Shown here: positions 11,463-22,118 of the stretch, piece by piece
Position numbering within the stretch: the first letter of the stretch is position 1
Layout of the letters: the number at the start of each line of letters is the position of its first letter
DNA from: Uranotaenia lowii
Taxonomy: Eukaryota; Arthropoda; Insecta; Diptera; Culicidae
Length of the DNA: 64,000 nt
Direction: 5' to 3'
NCBI RefSeq assembly: GCF_029784155.1
Contig: NC_073691.1
Coordinates: forward strand, 26,951,976-27,015,975
Notes under the pieces: model-generated
What the model was told of the DNA's origin: nothing
Database searches by the model: none
The model's input: the letters and a program-made list of their open reading frames with translations, nothing else
Made by a program: the position numbers and the translations under genes

Positions 11463-11481
11463 GGGGAGGCTAGGCCTCCCC
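11463..11481. repeat. GC-rich hairpin
   Basis: GGGGAGGC pairs with GCCTCCCC around a 3-nt TAG loop, giving a perfect 8-bp stem. Confidence 0.6.
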
Positions 11482-12031
11482 CCATTTGTCGTTTGAAGCT
11501 GAACTAGTTTCAAACCATGTGTTGTTGTTGTTGTTGTCGTTTACTAGTTGAGTAGCAAGAAGGAGCACGTGCTTGTTGATTAAATATTTTGTTGCTTCTT
11601 GTTTCTTGTATGGGTTGTTTGTTTGGTTTGGCGCTCTTTTTCACACGCGAAAGTCGTCGTCGTCGGCGTGGCCCCAACTTTTTGGGGCGGCCAAGATTGT
11701 TTCTAGTTGCGACTTCGTATTTATGTTCGCCGCCTCTCGCCGTGCGATTTACAACAAAACACGCCATTTTGTTGCAACCTCTATACTCGATTTTCCTATT
11801 TGAGTGTTTGTTCAAAGCTCACTTAGATGAAAACCATCCCTAGACCACTTTGTCTACAGAAAAGTTGTGGCGAAAATTAAAGAAAAGCAAACCTAGAAAC
11901 TAATTAGAACCAATGACCGGCTTTTGCCAATCTTGATCAATCTTTTATAAAATAAACAGATTTTAGGACAAACATAATCTTATCAAAATCAACGCGACTT
12001 TAAATCAAGACATATTGACACAATTTACTTG
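11482..12031. other. intronic DNA with short GTT and GTC microsatellites
   Basis: A (GTT)n run near 11520 and a GTCGTCGTCG run near 11655 create spurious long ORFs on both strands. After 11850 the DNA is AT-rich. No gene is recognised. Confidence 0.5.
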
Positions 12032-12036
12032 AAATA

Positions 12037-12617
12037 TGTTGGAATATAATTCACTAAAGGTTCTCGCAGCAGCTCTAGTTGGAGCAGGAGCAGGAGCAGC
12101 TCAAAGCTAAAAAACAATGAGTTTATTAGGGCAAATAGTTTTACATAGGATTTTTTGTTTCTTACATTTGTCTCCTTTAGTACAAGAGGAGTTTCCGTGT
12201 TTTGATGCCAAGTTATAATCGAGAGCATAGATTTCTGGCCTAGAGTTCGAGAAAATGCGCATTATTACAAATAATTCTGATACCAATAAAAGAAAATCTA
12301 ACCTATATCGGCCCTTTTGAAAGGAATGCTCGACTGTGCGTGGTATCAGCCTTAGATCGGGTTTTTACCGATGTGCGCTAAATATTACAAAAAGTTAGAT
12401 TTAGTCAAAGGTTCACAACAATTTAAAAAGGTACTCACGAATGGCACAAACAACTTTAACAACTAAAACTATCGTTAATTTATAAAATATACGCAGAGCG
12501 TCACTTGTCTTTCTTGGTTCGTCGCAAATTTTCACTTCTAACCGTTTTCTGGTTTGACAGTTCGTAGCGTGGCCGTTAGGTCTGTTCAGATGCAGCGACG
12601 TCAGGGATGCCAGAACA
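12037..12617 (-). repeat. BEL/Pao 3' LTR (element orientation)
   Basis: A 581-bp LTR that on the minus strand starts TGTTCTGGCATCC and ends ATTCCAACA. It is the same length as the other LTR with no difference seen by eye. The last 42 nt of the pol frame run into it. Confidence 0.97.
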
Positions 12618-13110
12618 TTCTCCACCCCGTGAATCCGGAACGGCCTCCGTATCACCTTGCTCGGATTCACCGTTACCTATCTCCATAACGGCCAGCTTCG
12701 CCACCGGTCTCTCGAGTCGTCCAGATGTCGTTTGTACTGCAACACGTCTGATCCTTCCATCCTTGTTCGGGATTAGCTCCACGATCCTTCCTCGGATCCA
12801 GGTACGCCGACTGCCTTCCGCAATATATACCAGGTCTCCAAGTTTAACCGACACCACATCTTCGAACCACTTGGACCGCTTGTTCATATTAGGAAAGTAT
12901 TCCTTCAGCCATCTGTCCCATGTAGCATCAGCTAAATACTGCGAACGAAGGTAACTGCTTTGCAGTGCTTGGCTGAGACTGATTGGATCACGCATAGGGT
13001 CCTGATCTCCCGTGGAGTTACCCAAAAAGTGGTTGGGTGTCAACGCTTCGTAGTCGGCCGAACTTTGAGGCATGTACGTCAGTGGACGAGAGTTTATAAA
13101 AGCTTCTGTT
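12576..13110 (-). pseudogene. BEL/Pao pol C-terminal segment in a second frame
   Basis: After the frameshift the pol sequence resumes with I-N-S-R-P-L-T-Y-M-P, then L-T-P-N-H-F-L, W-L-K-E-Y-F-P and G-D-L-V-Y-I-A. This is the conserved tail after the BEL integrase core (the DUF5641-like region). It runs in the alternative frame to a stop at 12576, inside the 3' LTR. It would not be made from the main frame unless the break is bypassed. Confidence 0.88.
12618..12628 (-). other. polypurine tract
   Basis: On the minus strand GGGGTGGAGAA lies immediately upstream of the 3' LTR. This is the expected position of the plus-strand primer for reverse transcription. Confidence 0.75.
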
Positions 13111-16100
13111 TCCGTCGTTGAGTTTCCTTCCGTCGTCGAGAGCTCTCATCGATTCTTTCACGCTTCGCACCATCCGCTCCCATACTCCACCCATGTGGGG
13201 AGCGGAGGGCGGATTGAATAACCAGCTTGTTCGGGCGTTGGTGAATGTGTCGGAACAGTCGCTGTTGATTCTCTTGATCTGTCGTTTAAGCTCGCGATCG
13301 GCACCGACAAAGTTCGTCCCGTTGTCGGAAAATATTTGGCGTGGGGGACCTCTTCTTCGCACAAATCTCCTGATCGCCATTATGCAGGAATCCGTCGTTA
13401 AGCTGTACGCCAGCTCCAGGTGAACGGCACGGACTACCAAGCATGTGAAGACCGCTACATATCGCTTTTCCTTCCGCCTGCCAACGGTTACCTCCAACGG
13501 CCCGAGATAATCCACACCGGTATACGCAAAGGGTCTGGTATACGGTGTCAATCTTTGCTCTGGCAATGGCGCCATTCTTGGTGGATGTGGTTTACATTTT
13601 TTAATCTTACATACCTGGCAGCTTCTCGATACTTCGTTAACAGCGGACCTCAGATTCGCGATCTGAAAACGCTGACGGACTTCGTTGACAATTGTCTCTC
13701 TGTTTGCGTGTCCAAAAATTCGGTGATAATGCTCCAAAAGCCTTTGGGTAACTACATGCTCTCGGGGCAATATTACTGGAAATCGGGAATCGAAGGACGC
13801 GTACTGCGCATTCACGGTTCTTCCTTCCACTCTAATAACACCAAATTCGTCAGCAAACGGGGAGAGTTGATACAGGCAACTAGTTTTCTCAATCTTGATT
13901 AAATCCTCTAGGGCTCTTTCACGATTTGATATCAGCACCTTCACCTCATCAGGGTAGTGCTCACTTTGAGCCAATCGCCAAAGGATGTTCTCGGCTGATT
14001 GGTATTCGGATTGCTTCAACGGTGTTTCGATATTCGGGATGGTTCGCATTACGTATCGCTTCACATTCTCTACGGAAGGTACCGTCTCGATGGGCAATGC
14101 TTTCTTTCGTCGACGACAATTCGAAATAAATCGCATAACCGTAGCCAGTATGCGTACCAATATGGTCCATTTAGAGATTCTAGCAATGTCAATTAGCTGA
14201 ATGGGAATATCAATGTGGTGGAAAAGGTAGTGGGTTCTCAACTCTTCGTTGGTGCTTTCATTCGGTGATTTCTGTTGTGGCCATCTATCAGCAGGTTCGT
14301 ACAGGAATGATGGGCCATTAAACCAACGACCATCCGGTTTTGGATCCGTATCTTTATTCCACTTGGTCAAACAGTCAGCGATGTTCTCTTTCGAAGGCAC
14401 CCAGCGCCACTGATCCGAATCTGTTAAGGTCAGAATTTCTCCGATGCGAACGGCTACATATTGCTTGAATCTTCGGTGGTCAGATCTAATCCAGGACAAG
14501 ACGGTGGTAGAATCCGTCCAAAGAAATTTCTCCTTGATTTCCACCGTGTGGCTAGAACAAACGTTTATCAACATCCTAGCACCCAACACAGCGGCTTGAA
14601 GCTCTCTTCTGGGAATCGATTGCACCTTGAGGGAGGCCACCTTAGCCTTCGCCATCACCAAGCAGCATTTCACTTTTCCATCCTCGATGACACGGAAATA
14701 CGCCGCGCATCCGTAGCCCAGTTCACTGGCATCGGTGAACACATGTAGCTGCAATGTTTCGTACCCTCCAGCATGATCTCCACCACAGTAGCACCTGGGG
14801 ATCTGAAGGTTGTTGATTTCTTGGAGAAGCTTTGTCCATCGGACCCATTTCTCGAAAGCTTCATCCGGAATGTCGTCATCCCATTGTATGCCGCATCTCC
14901 AAAGATCTTGGAACAGCATCTTCCCGTGGATTGTATACGGGGACAGAAGACCCAATGGGTCGAAAAGACTCATAATACATCGAAGAGCCATTCTCTTAGT
15001 CGGTCGTCGTTCGCCGCAAACATACGGCGCCAGCTCACCACGTAGGCTGGTAGGAAATTGGAAACAATCCTGCCGTGGGTTCCACTCCAGTCCAAGGACC
15101 CTCTCGATGTTATCGCCTCCTATGTCACTGATAAGTGAGAGCGATTTCTGTTCCGAATTCTCTCCGACTGCTTGTAGCACCGATTCATCGTTGCTAACCC
15201 AATTTCTCATGGTGAATCCGGCCCGAGCAAGGGCTCCTTTCACCTGAATCGCTCGATCAGCTGCTTCCTCGGAAGTGGGGGCACTATCGAAATAATCGTC
15301 CATGTACGTTTTCTCCTTGATAGCTGTCGTAGCTTTCGGGAAATCCTCCCGACACTCGTCCGCTATTTTGTGCAACACGTAGATCGCCGAACAGGGCGAG
15401 CACGTCGCTCCGAACGTCGCGACGTCCATAATATAAACGTCGGGCGGTTGTGTTGCGTCGAATCGAAACAGGAATCGTTGGTAGTTTTTGTCTGCTGCTC
15501 TTATTCGGATTTGGTGGAACATTTCCTTTACGTCGCCACCAAATCCGATGCGCCACTCTCGGAACTTGCATATCACTGAATGCAGGGGGACCAGTAAATC
15601 CGGACCTTTTAATAGTTGATTGTTGAGGGAAACTCCACCCACTGAGGCAGCCGCGTCCCACACCAGCCGTCTTTTGTTCGGTTTCTTCGGGTGCGACACC
15701 ACATTCAGGGGGAGGTACCAGACGCGCTCAGCACTAGTTTCTGCCAACTCTTCTTCGGTTGCCTTATGGGCATACCCTTTTGTCAAATAGTCTCGTATTT
15801 GTTGGTGTACGTTAGCCTGTAGTTCGGGGTCTTTTGACAGCTTGCTCTCTAGACATTTCAGACGCCTCTCAGCCATGTACCGGTTATCTGGGAAGCACAC
15901 TACATCTGCTTTCCACAGCAATCCAGTTTCGTATGCACCGTCACGGAACACCGTGGTTTCCTCTAGGATCGTTTTACTTCGCTTGTCTTCGGCAGATTCA
16001 AGAATCGGCGCAAACGGGTTCTGGGGTTCCTCCAGAACGAAATGTTGTCGGATGAGGTCGTTAAGCTCTTGATCTGCGTCGCAGTGATGGAAGTTAACTC

Positions 16101-18444
16101 GGACCGAGTTCTTGTCATTTCTTTCTCCTGCCTCGTTAGGCCCATAGATGGCCCATCCGAGCAGTGATCTCACGGCAACAGGTTCGCCAGGTTGACCTTG
16201 CCGACTTTCGATTGGGGTTAAAATGTCAATGTTATCTAACCCAATAAGCACTTCAGGCTGAGCATCGTTAATTGAACTGATTGGGATATCTTTCAGATGT
16301 TCATAACGATTAGCTAATTCGTCGTAGCAGAGGGTTTGCTTCGGTAGCTCAAGTTTCGAAACCGTGTGTGCGGTAAAAGAATGTTGTTTCGGATCTCCTA
16401 ACTTCGAGATCATGCATTTAATGAGCTTGGATGAATCTTCGTTCCGGGTTACACCGGAAGTCCACTGCAATTCCAGCGGATGCCTCTTTCCCTCTATTCC
16501 TAGGCGGCGTGCTAATGACGATTCCATCATGGTCAGTGATGACCCTTCATCGTAGAATCCAAAAGTATCGACAGTGCGATTTCCGTTGTGCAGGGTAAGT
16601 GGAACTATTCGAAAGAAAAAAGCTTTTCTGAATTCGTTGTGGGAATTACAAACAGATTTAACGACTGTTGCTTCTCCCTTTTTGGCTTGCGCCGGAACAT
16701 GGAGCAACGGATGGTGCTGAACTCTACAGCCTTCGATGTTACATCGGATTCTTGATTTACACTTCCAATTACCGTGCTCATTCAGGCACATTTCGCACAA
16801 ATTCCACTGGCGTACTGCACGCTTTCTTGAATCGAGATTTAGTTCTTGGAACTTCGAGCAGTTCCGAACCCGGTGATCTATGCCACCACAGATTGGACAT
16901 GGCTTACGTTGTCTATATTCTTCCTGGTTTGCATTACTGTTAATGTGAGCATGGAAATGTCCCTCTTTCTTCTGCGACGGTTTTGCATACTTCGCTGCCT
17001 CAGGTTTCGGCGGTACAAGCGTAGTAACTTCACAGGCGTCCTCGGCCAATTCCTCCATATACTGGCCAAATTCCTTCAGCGTAGGCTCGGGGAAGGAGCG
17101 TTTATATCTCACCCAAGCAAGCTGATGATGAGCAGGGAGCTTCTCAACCAATTCGCTGAGCAAATCGGGATTCGATAAATGAGCTCGTAGACCTGCAGCC
17201 TCTAGCTGGTCACAAAGGTGCTGTACAGCTGTGGCAAACTTAATAAGGCTATCTAGACGCTCAGATTTTGGCGATTCGAGTTTGCGCACTTTAGCCAGCA
17301 TGTTCCTTACAAGAATTTCGGGCCGTCCATAAAAACGTTTCAGTGTTTCCATTATCTTCGGCACGCTGTCAGGAAATGTCAATTTTGTTCTCACTGCTTC
17401 TCGAGCCGCCCCTCGCAGGCTTTCTCTAAGACGGACAAGATTCTCAACGTCTGAGAAACCGCAGGCAGCATTGGACGTTTCGTAACTATGGAAAAATATT
17501 GGCCACTCCTCAGGCTCTCCGGCAAACACAGGTAGTTTTCTGGGCCAGACTTGTCGAGCCAACACTTGTTCTGCAGACGGACCAATATTCAGGTTGGCAA
17601 ACGCTACCGGTTGTGGGAAAGGATTCATGGGTTGCTTTGGAGGTGGTACTTCAGGAATCAGGTTCATAATTGGCACACGGATTCGTGCCGAGTGACTTCT
17701 AGGTTCGGAATGAACTGAATTCGGATTACCCGGTTCGACTATCCGAGGAAACACCTCTTCCAGATCGTTATTATTTTCCTCCAGCTGATTGCGCAACCAT
17801 TCCTCAGCCTTTTGACTTCCACTTGGCGCTGATTCGGAAACATTTTCCGATCCCGACTCTTCGACTAATTTCTCTTCCAGCTGGTGCTTCTTCTTTAAGA
17901 AGGATTCCTCAGAAGCAAGCTCCTCTAACCGGATAGCCCGTTCCTTTTCTCGCAAGGCTCTCTCCTCTTCCAGGAAACGCATTTCCTCTCTCATCCGACG
18001 ACTTTTAATTTCTTTTTCTGCTACCAATCTGGCCAACTCAAGTTCGGTCCGGATGCGGGCGCTGGATGTAGTAGATCTCACAGACTTGCCGGCACTTCTC
18101 ACGGACGAATCTTTGTTGGATTCCGCACATTTCTTCCTAGCTCCGTTCTCAACTTCAGCCCTTCCTATTCTCGTTGAACTGGAGTGAGGAGCCTTTGATC
18201 GCACAATGGGTGTGCTGAAATCGGCGGTGTTTACGGACTCTGACGGGTCTGCAGAAGGTGATGTGCATTTAGTGCATCTCCATGGGCGATCCTTTACGCC
18301 GGGAGATTGATTCGCACAACTCAGATGCCACCAGCCTAAACAATTATCGCACGACACCATTCTCCGTTCCACCGAATTAGGTCTGTTGCATCCACCACAG
18401 TCGAATCCATCTTGGCAATCAATTTCCTCTTCCGAATTGACCAT
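13018..18444 (-). pseudogene. BEL/Pao gag-pol polyprotein, frameshifted near the integrase C terminus
   Basis: The ATG at 18444 (M-V-N-S-E-E-E) is preferred because it lies just before the domain start. Approximate residues: a C4HC3 PHD finger (C16, C19, C32, C35, H40, C43, C57, C60); an Arg/Glu-rich coiled coil (about 130-215); a DUF1759 Gag core (about 300-490); CCHC-like zinc knuckles from 515; an aspartic protease near 629 with Y-D-E-G-S-S in place of the usual D-S-G-S; reverse transcriptase with Y-M-D-D near 1047; RNase H starting F-T-D-A-S near 1235; and integrase with an HHCC domain and a DDE core (V-D-Y-L-G-P about 1643, S-D-N-G-T-N-F about 1705, G-V-W-E-R about 1753). About 1,808 residues are open. 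A small deletion near 13110 then throws the frame off, and a stop follows at 13018. Fusion of Gag and Pol in one frame is normal for this family. Confidence 0.95.
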
Positions 18445-18480
18445 CTCGAAATCTTTAGGGTTTTCGAAAATCTTTGAGGA

Positions 18481-19061
18481 TGTTGGAATATAATTCACTA
18501 AAGGTTCTCGCAGCAGCTCTAGTTGGAGCAGGAGCAGGAGCAGCTCAAAGCTAAAAAACAATGAGTTTATTAGGGCAAATAGTTTTACATAGGATTTTTT
18601 GTTTCTTACATTTGTCTCCTTTAGTACAAGAGGAGTTTCCGTGTTTTGATGCCAAGTTATAATCGAGAGCATAGATTTCTGGCCTAGAGTTCGAGAAAAT
18701 GCGCATTATTACAAATAATTCTGATACCAATAAAAGAAAATCTAACCTATATCGGCCCTTTTGAAAGGAATGCTCGACTGTGCGTGGTATCAGCCTTAGA
18801 TCGGGTTTTTACCGATGTGCGCTAAATATTACAAAAAGTTAGATTTAGTCAAAGGTTCACAACAATTTAAAAAGGTACTCACGAATGGCACAAACAACTT
18901 TAACAACTAAAACTATCGTTAATTTATAAAATATACGCAGAGCGTCACTTGTCTTTCTTGGTTCGTCGCAAATTTTCACTTCTAACCGTTTTCTGGTTTG
19001 ACAGTTCGTAGCGTGGCCGTTAGGTCTGTTCAGATGCAGCGACGTCAGGGATGCCAGAACA
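18481..19061 (-). repeat. BEL/Pao 5' LTR (element orientation)
   Basis: A 581-bp LTR that should carry the element's promoter on the minus strand. The gag frame stays open into it up to 18672, encoding a leucine-rich stretch, which may or may not be translated. Confidence 0.97.
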
Positions 19062-19066
19062 AAATA

Positions 19067-19963
19067 TTATTCTGCTCTCAAGGTTGAATGATTAAACGAT
19101 TAAACCACATTAAACTTTCATTTTCAATATTTCTTTTTCAAATGAACGCATCTTTTTTGGATGATTCTTTCTAAATCTTAGCGCTTCTTAAACAGGCGCT
19201 ATTCTCTAGCTTCAAAATTATCTTGAGTCAACTTTTGTCAAAATATGTGGAAATGCCTCTTCAAGTACAGTGTTACTTGAGAAAAACACATCAATGTCTT
19301 TCAAGCTTTCCAAAAAACTGTAATAAATTTCTGAAATGTGTTCACCAAAATATATCTTGAGGTTTCAAACAAAAAAAAAATCAGAATTAATTTGAAACCA
19401 ATTTCCATTTGGAAGCTACTTTTCGAAATTTCGGAAAACAGTATCGAAACGCGTTTTTTTCGATATTTTTTTTCCTTAAAAAACCAATTCACGACCTACT
19501 TGATCAGAAATTTTCAGGACATCGGCATGGTCGTCCACATGCGGTTGTTTGTTGAATTTTGCGAATTTGCAAAAAATTTTGTATGCAACTCATTGTAAAA
19601 CACGATTTTATCAGCACTCGACGTAATTTACCATTTCGAAAATCCTCGTTGGATAAATTTACGGCTCATGCTGTAAAAATCCACTTTTTGCAACTTTTTG
19701 CATAACTTTTAAATAACTATTGTATGCTAAGAATCGAAGAACTGATTGTGTCTGGTTGGGTGGGCGCTGTATGCCGATGTTTTTAAGTTTCAAGCATACA
19801 GCGAAGTGTGATTCAAGTTTTAACTTTTCAAAACAATTAAAAAAATTATAAAACTCAAAAACAGATATAAATAAAAGGCTAGAAATTACGAAAAAATCTA
19901 AAAAAAGATGTAAAATGAGAAAAATAACAAATATGATAAAAATAACGAACATTCTGAATTAAG
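19067..19963. other. AT-rich intronic DNA, nothing recognised
   Basis: Some weak repeated phrases, but no gene or element boundary could be supported. Confidence 0.5.
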
Positions 19964-20431
19964 ATTGCCAGAATTTTTTTACAAACAAAATCACAAATCC
20001 GGGAAATTTTATATAAAAAGTTGGAAAAATCTGGGCATTGGATTTCAGAATTGACGACCAAAAATTCAGACAACATGCGGGAAATTGTTAGTCAAAACCA
20101 GGCAATATGCGGGAAAATTTTATCAAAACCCAGACATTACTCAAGAAAAATTATTCAAAAAAAAAATGCTTTTATCCAAATTTATCGACGGATTTTAAAA
20201 CGTATTTAAAGCTACCAAAAAACATTTCATGATTATTTTTTATATATTTTTTTTTTTTGAAGAATAAATAATAATAAATTACAAAACCAATCGTTTTGTT
20301 TTTGTTTGGTTGGCCAAATAAAGTTAATTAAACCGGGCTTTTTCCAATAAAATCTGGCAACCGGACTGTTCCGAAATTTTGCAATAAATATACGAGCAAA
20401 CCCGGATAAAACCGGGCAATATGGCAACCTT
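19964..20431. mobile_element. CCGGGCAA-type MITE, copy A
   Basis: It begins ATTGCCAGAATTTTTTT and ends CCGGGCAATATGGCAACCTT, so its ends are short imperfect inverted repeats (TTGCCAGA against GTTGCCAT). It aligns along its length, in the same orientation, with 49454-49875. Shared landmarks are CCAGACA, TTTCATGATTATTTTTAT, GCCAAATAAAGT, GCAACCGGAC and CAAACCCGGATA. It is non-coding. Confidence 0.75.
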
Positions 20432-22112
20432 ATTCTAAACATAGCAAATGTTCAGAGTACAAGTACATGTTCTACATTTGTCTAAAACATAATAAAAATT
20501 AGAAAAAAATAACGAAAAATTATCAAAAATGATGAGAAATGTTGCTAATAATTATATCAATGGTTTATTTTATGTAATAAATGAAAAAAATGAAAAATCT
20601 GTTCGTAAACAATTTTCGAGCGTCTTTCCGAAAACAAAAGGGGGGAAGGGGGCTGTACTAAAATTTTAGGTTTTAAATCAATTTTTAAAGTTATCCAAAA
20701 ACGCAAGTAATTTTGCGTATGTGAAAACTAAAAGTACAGAAGTCGTTTTTTTTGGTTTTCCACGTTCGCTTAAATATGGGAATTTCTCGAAAATTTTTAA
20801 GGAATTAAACAAATAGAGTTTAAGTTATTTTTTGGACATACGTCAAAATGTGTTGCTGTTTTCAACAAAGTTGTTAAACGTCCTTCAGTGATCAAAGAAA
20901 TCAAATCAAATTTCCTTTTGATTTTTCTAAAACTTTTTCCAATTTCATTGCGTTATATACTTATGCATCTAGAAATAGAATATTTACTAAACGTCTCAAT
21001 CCTTAATTGAATGTTGGATAATAAATTAGTTCAAGTTCAGTTTTTGTTTTCCATACGCCAAAACTAAACTGATAAGAAATTCCGAACGTCATATCATCAA
21101 AATAAGAGGTATTAGAAAAAATCTGTCAAAATAAGCAAATTGCCAAAATCAGTTTTAAAACATTGGCTCGATGTAGACTTTAAAAAAAAAAGTTATACTG
21201 CTTAGAAATGTGGGAACCAAAAACTTTTAAACCTATAACTTGCCAACCACAGAACTGATATTAATGAATTTTGTCTTGTTGAATTACTTAAGGGATTATA
21301 TAAGTAACGTTAAGGGTTTCTGTAAAACAAAGGTTTTTGGTAACCACAAAAGTAAACTTCTGTGAATTTTTTAGCAATAAAAAATCTAGATTTTAGAGGG
21401 CTACCAAGATGAAACGGATTTAAGTTACTCGCATCTATGTAGGTACGCTACAATACTAAAACCAAACCAAATCCTATTAAGTATTGGAACTCAAGAATTA
21501 GTGTCGTTAGTGATGAAGTTATCATTGAGTCGACTGAAAGTGATTTGTGATGCGTTTTTTGATCATGAAGATAAGCCAACTGACCACAGAAAACTGACCA
21601 GGATTTTACACATCACAACAAGTTTCGTCGAGATTTTCGTCAAGGTCACAGAAAAATCTGTAATTTCACATAATTTTGAGCAAATCTGTGTAACAAAACA
21701 CAGAGCTTGGAAAAAATCACAAATTTCACAGAATTTTTTAATTTTGAATGGATTTCCGAAATCATAATTTTTTTGGCCAATATCAAATTTAGATTTTTAC
21801 TTTGATTTTAAAAAGTATTATAAGATTGGTAATTTTAATTGATTTTACCCAACTTAAATGTAAAAAAGATCCAATTTGTCATGAAATTTCTATGAAATTA
21901 AAGGAAATAACATCACAGAATACCATCACAGATTTTTTGGGTAAAATCAAAGAAAGTCATTTTTTTTTTTCAAAAAACACAGCATTACCTTCTACTTATC
22001 ACCAAATTTTGATTTACAGCGTAATTTTAACGACATACACGCAAAATAATTTAGATTTTTTTTTTACGGGATATTTCACCTAAACTACAATTTAATTGCT
22101 TCATATAGATTC
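20432..22112. other. AT-rich intronic DNA, nothing recognised
   Basis: A purine run GGGGGGAAGGGGG lies near 20640. Two short ORFs at 21501-22083 have no family resemblance and low-complexity composition. Confidence 0.5.
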
Positions 22113-22118
22113 TACGTG

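Larger units (their letters stand above)
12037..19061 (-). mobile_element. BEL/Pao LTR retrotransposon, nearly intact
   Basis: The element is 7,025 bp long with two 581-bp LTRs (12037-12617 and 18481-19061) that look identical on side-by-side reading and have TGTT...AACA ends. It is flanked by a perfect 5-bp target duplication AAATA (12032-12036 and 19062-19066). One long gag-pol frame occupies most of the interior. The LTR match and clean duplication imply a recent insertion. It sits in intron 2 of the Mp20-like gene in the same transcriptional orientation, so its LTR poly(A) signals could affect that transcript. The pol frame is broken once near 13110, so this copy is probably not autonomous. 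Confidence 0.97.

Noticed and set aside
12607..18195. Many ORFs of 60-160 residues on the plus strand opposite BEL gag-pol
   Set aside because: They are antisense shadows of one long conserved frame and carry no domains.
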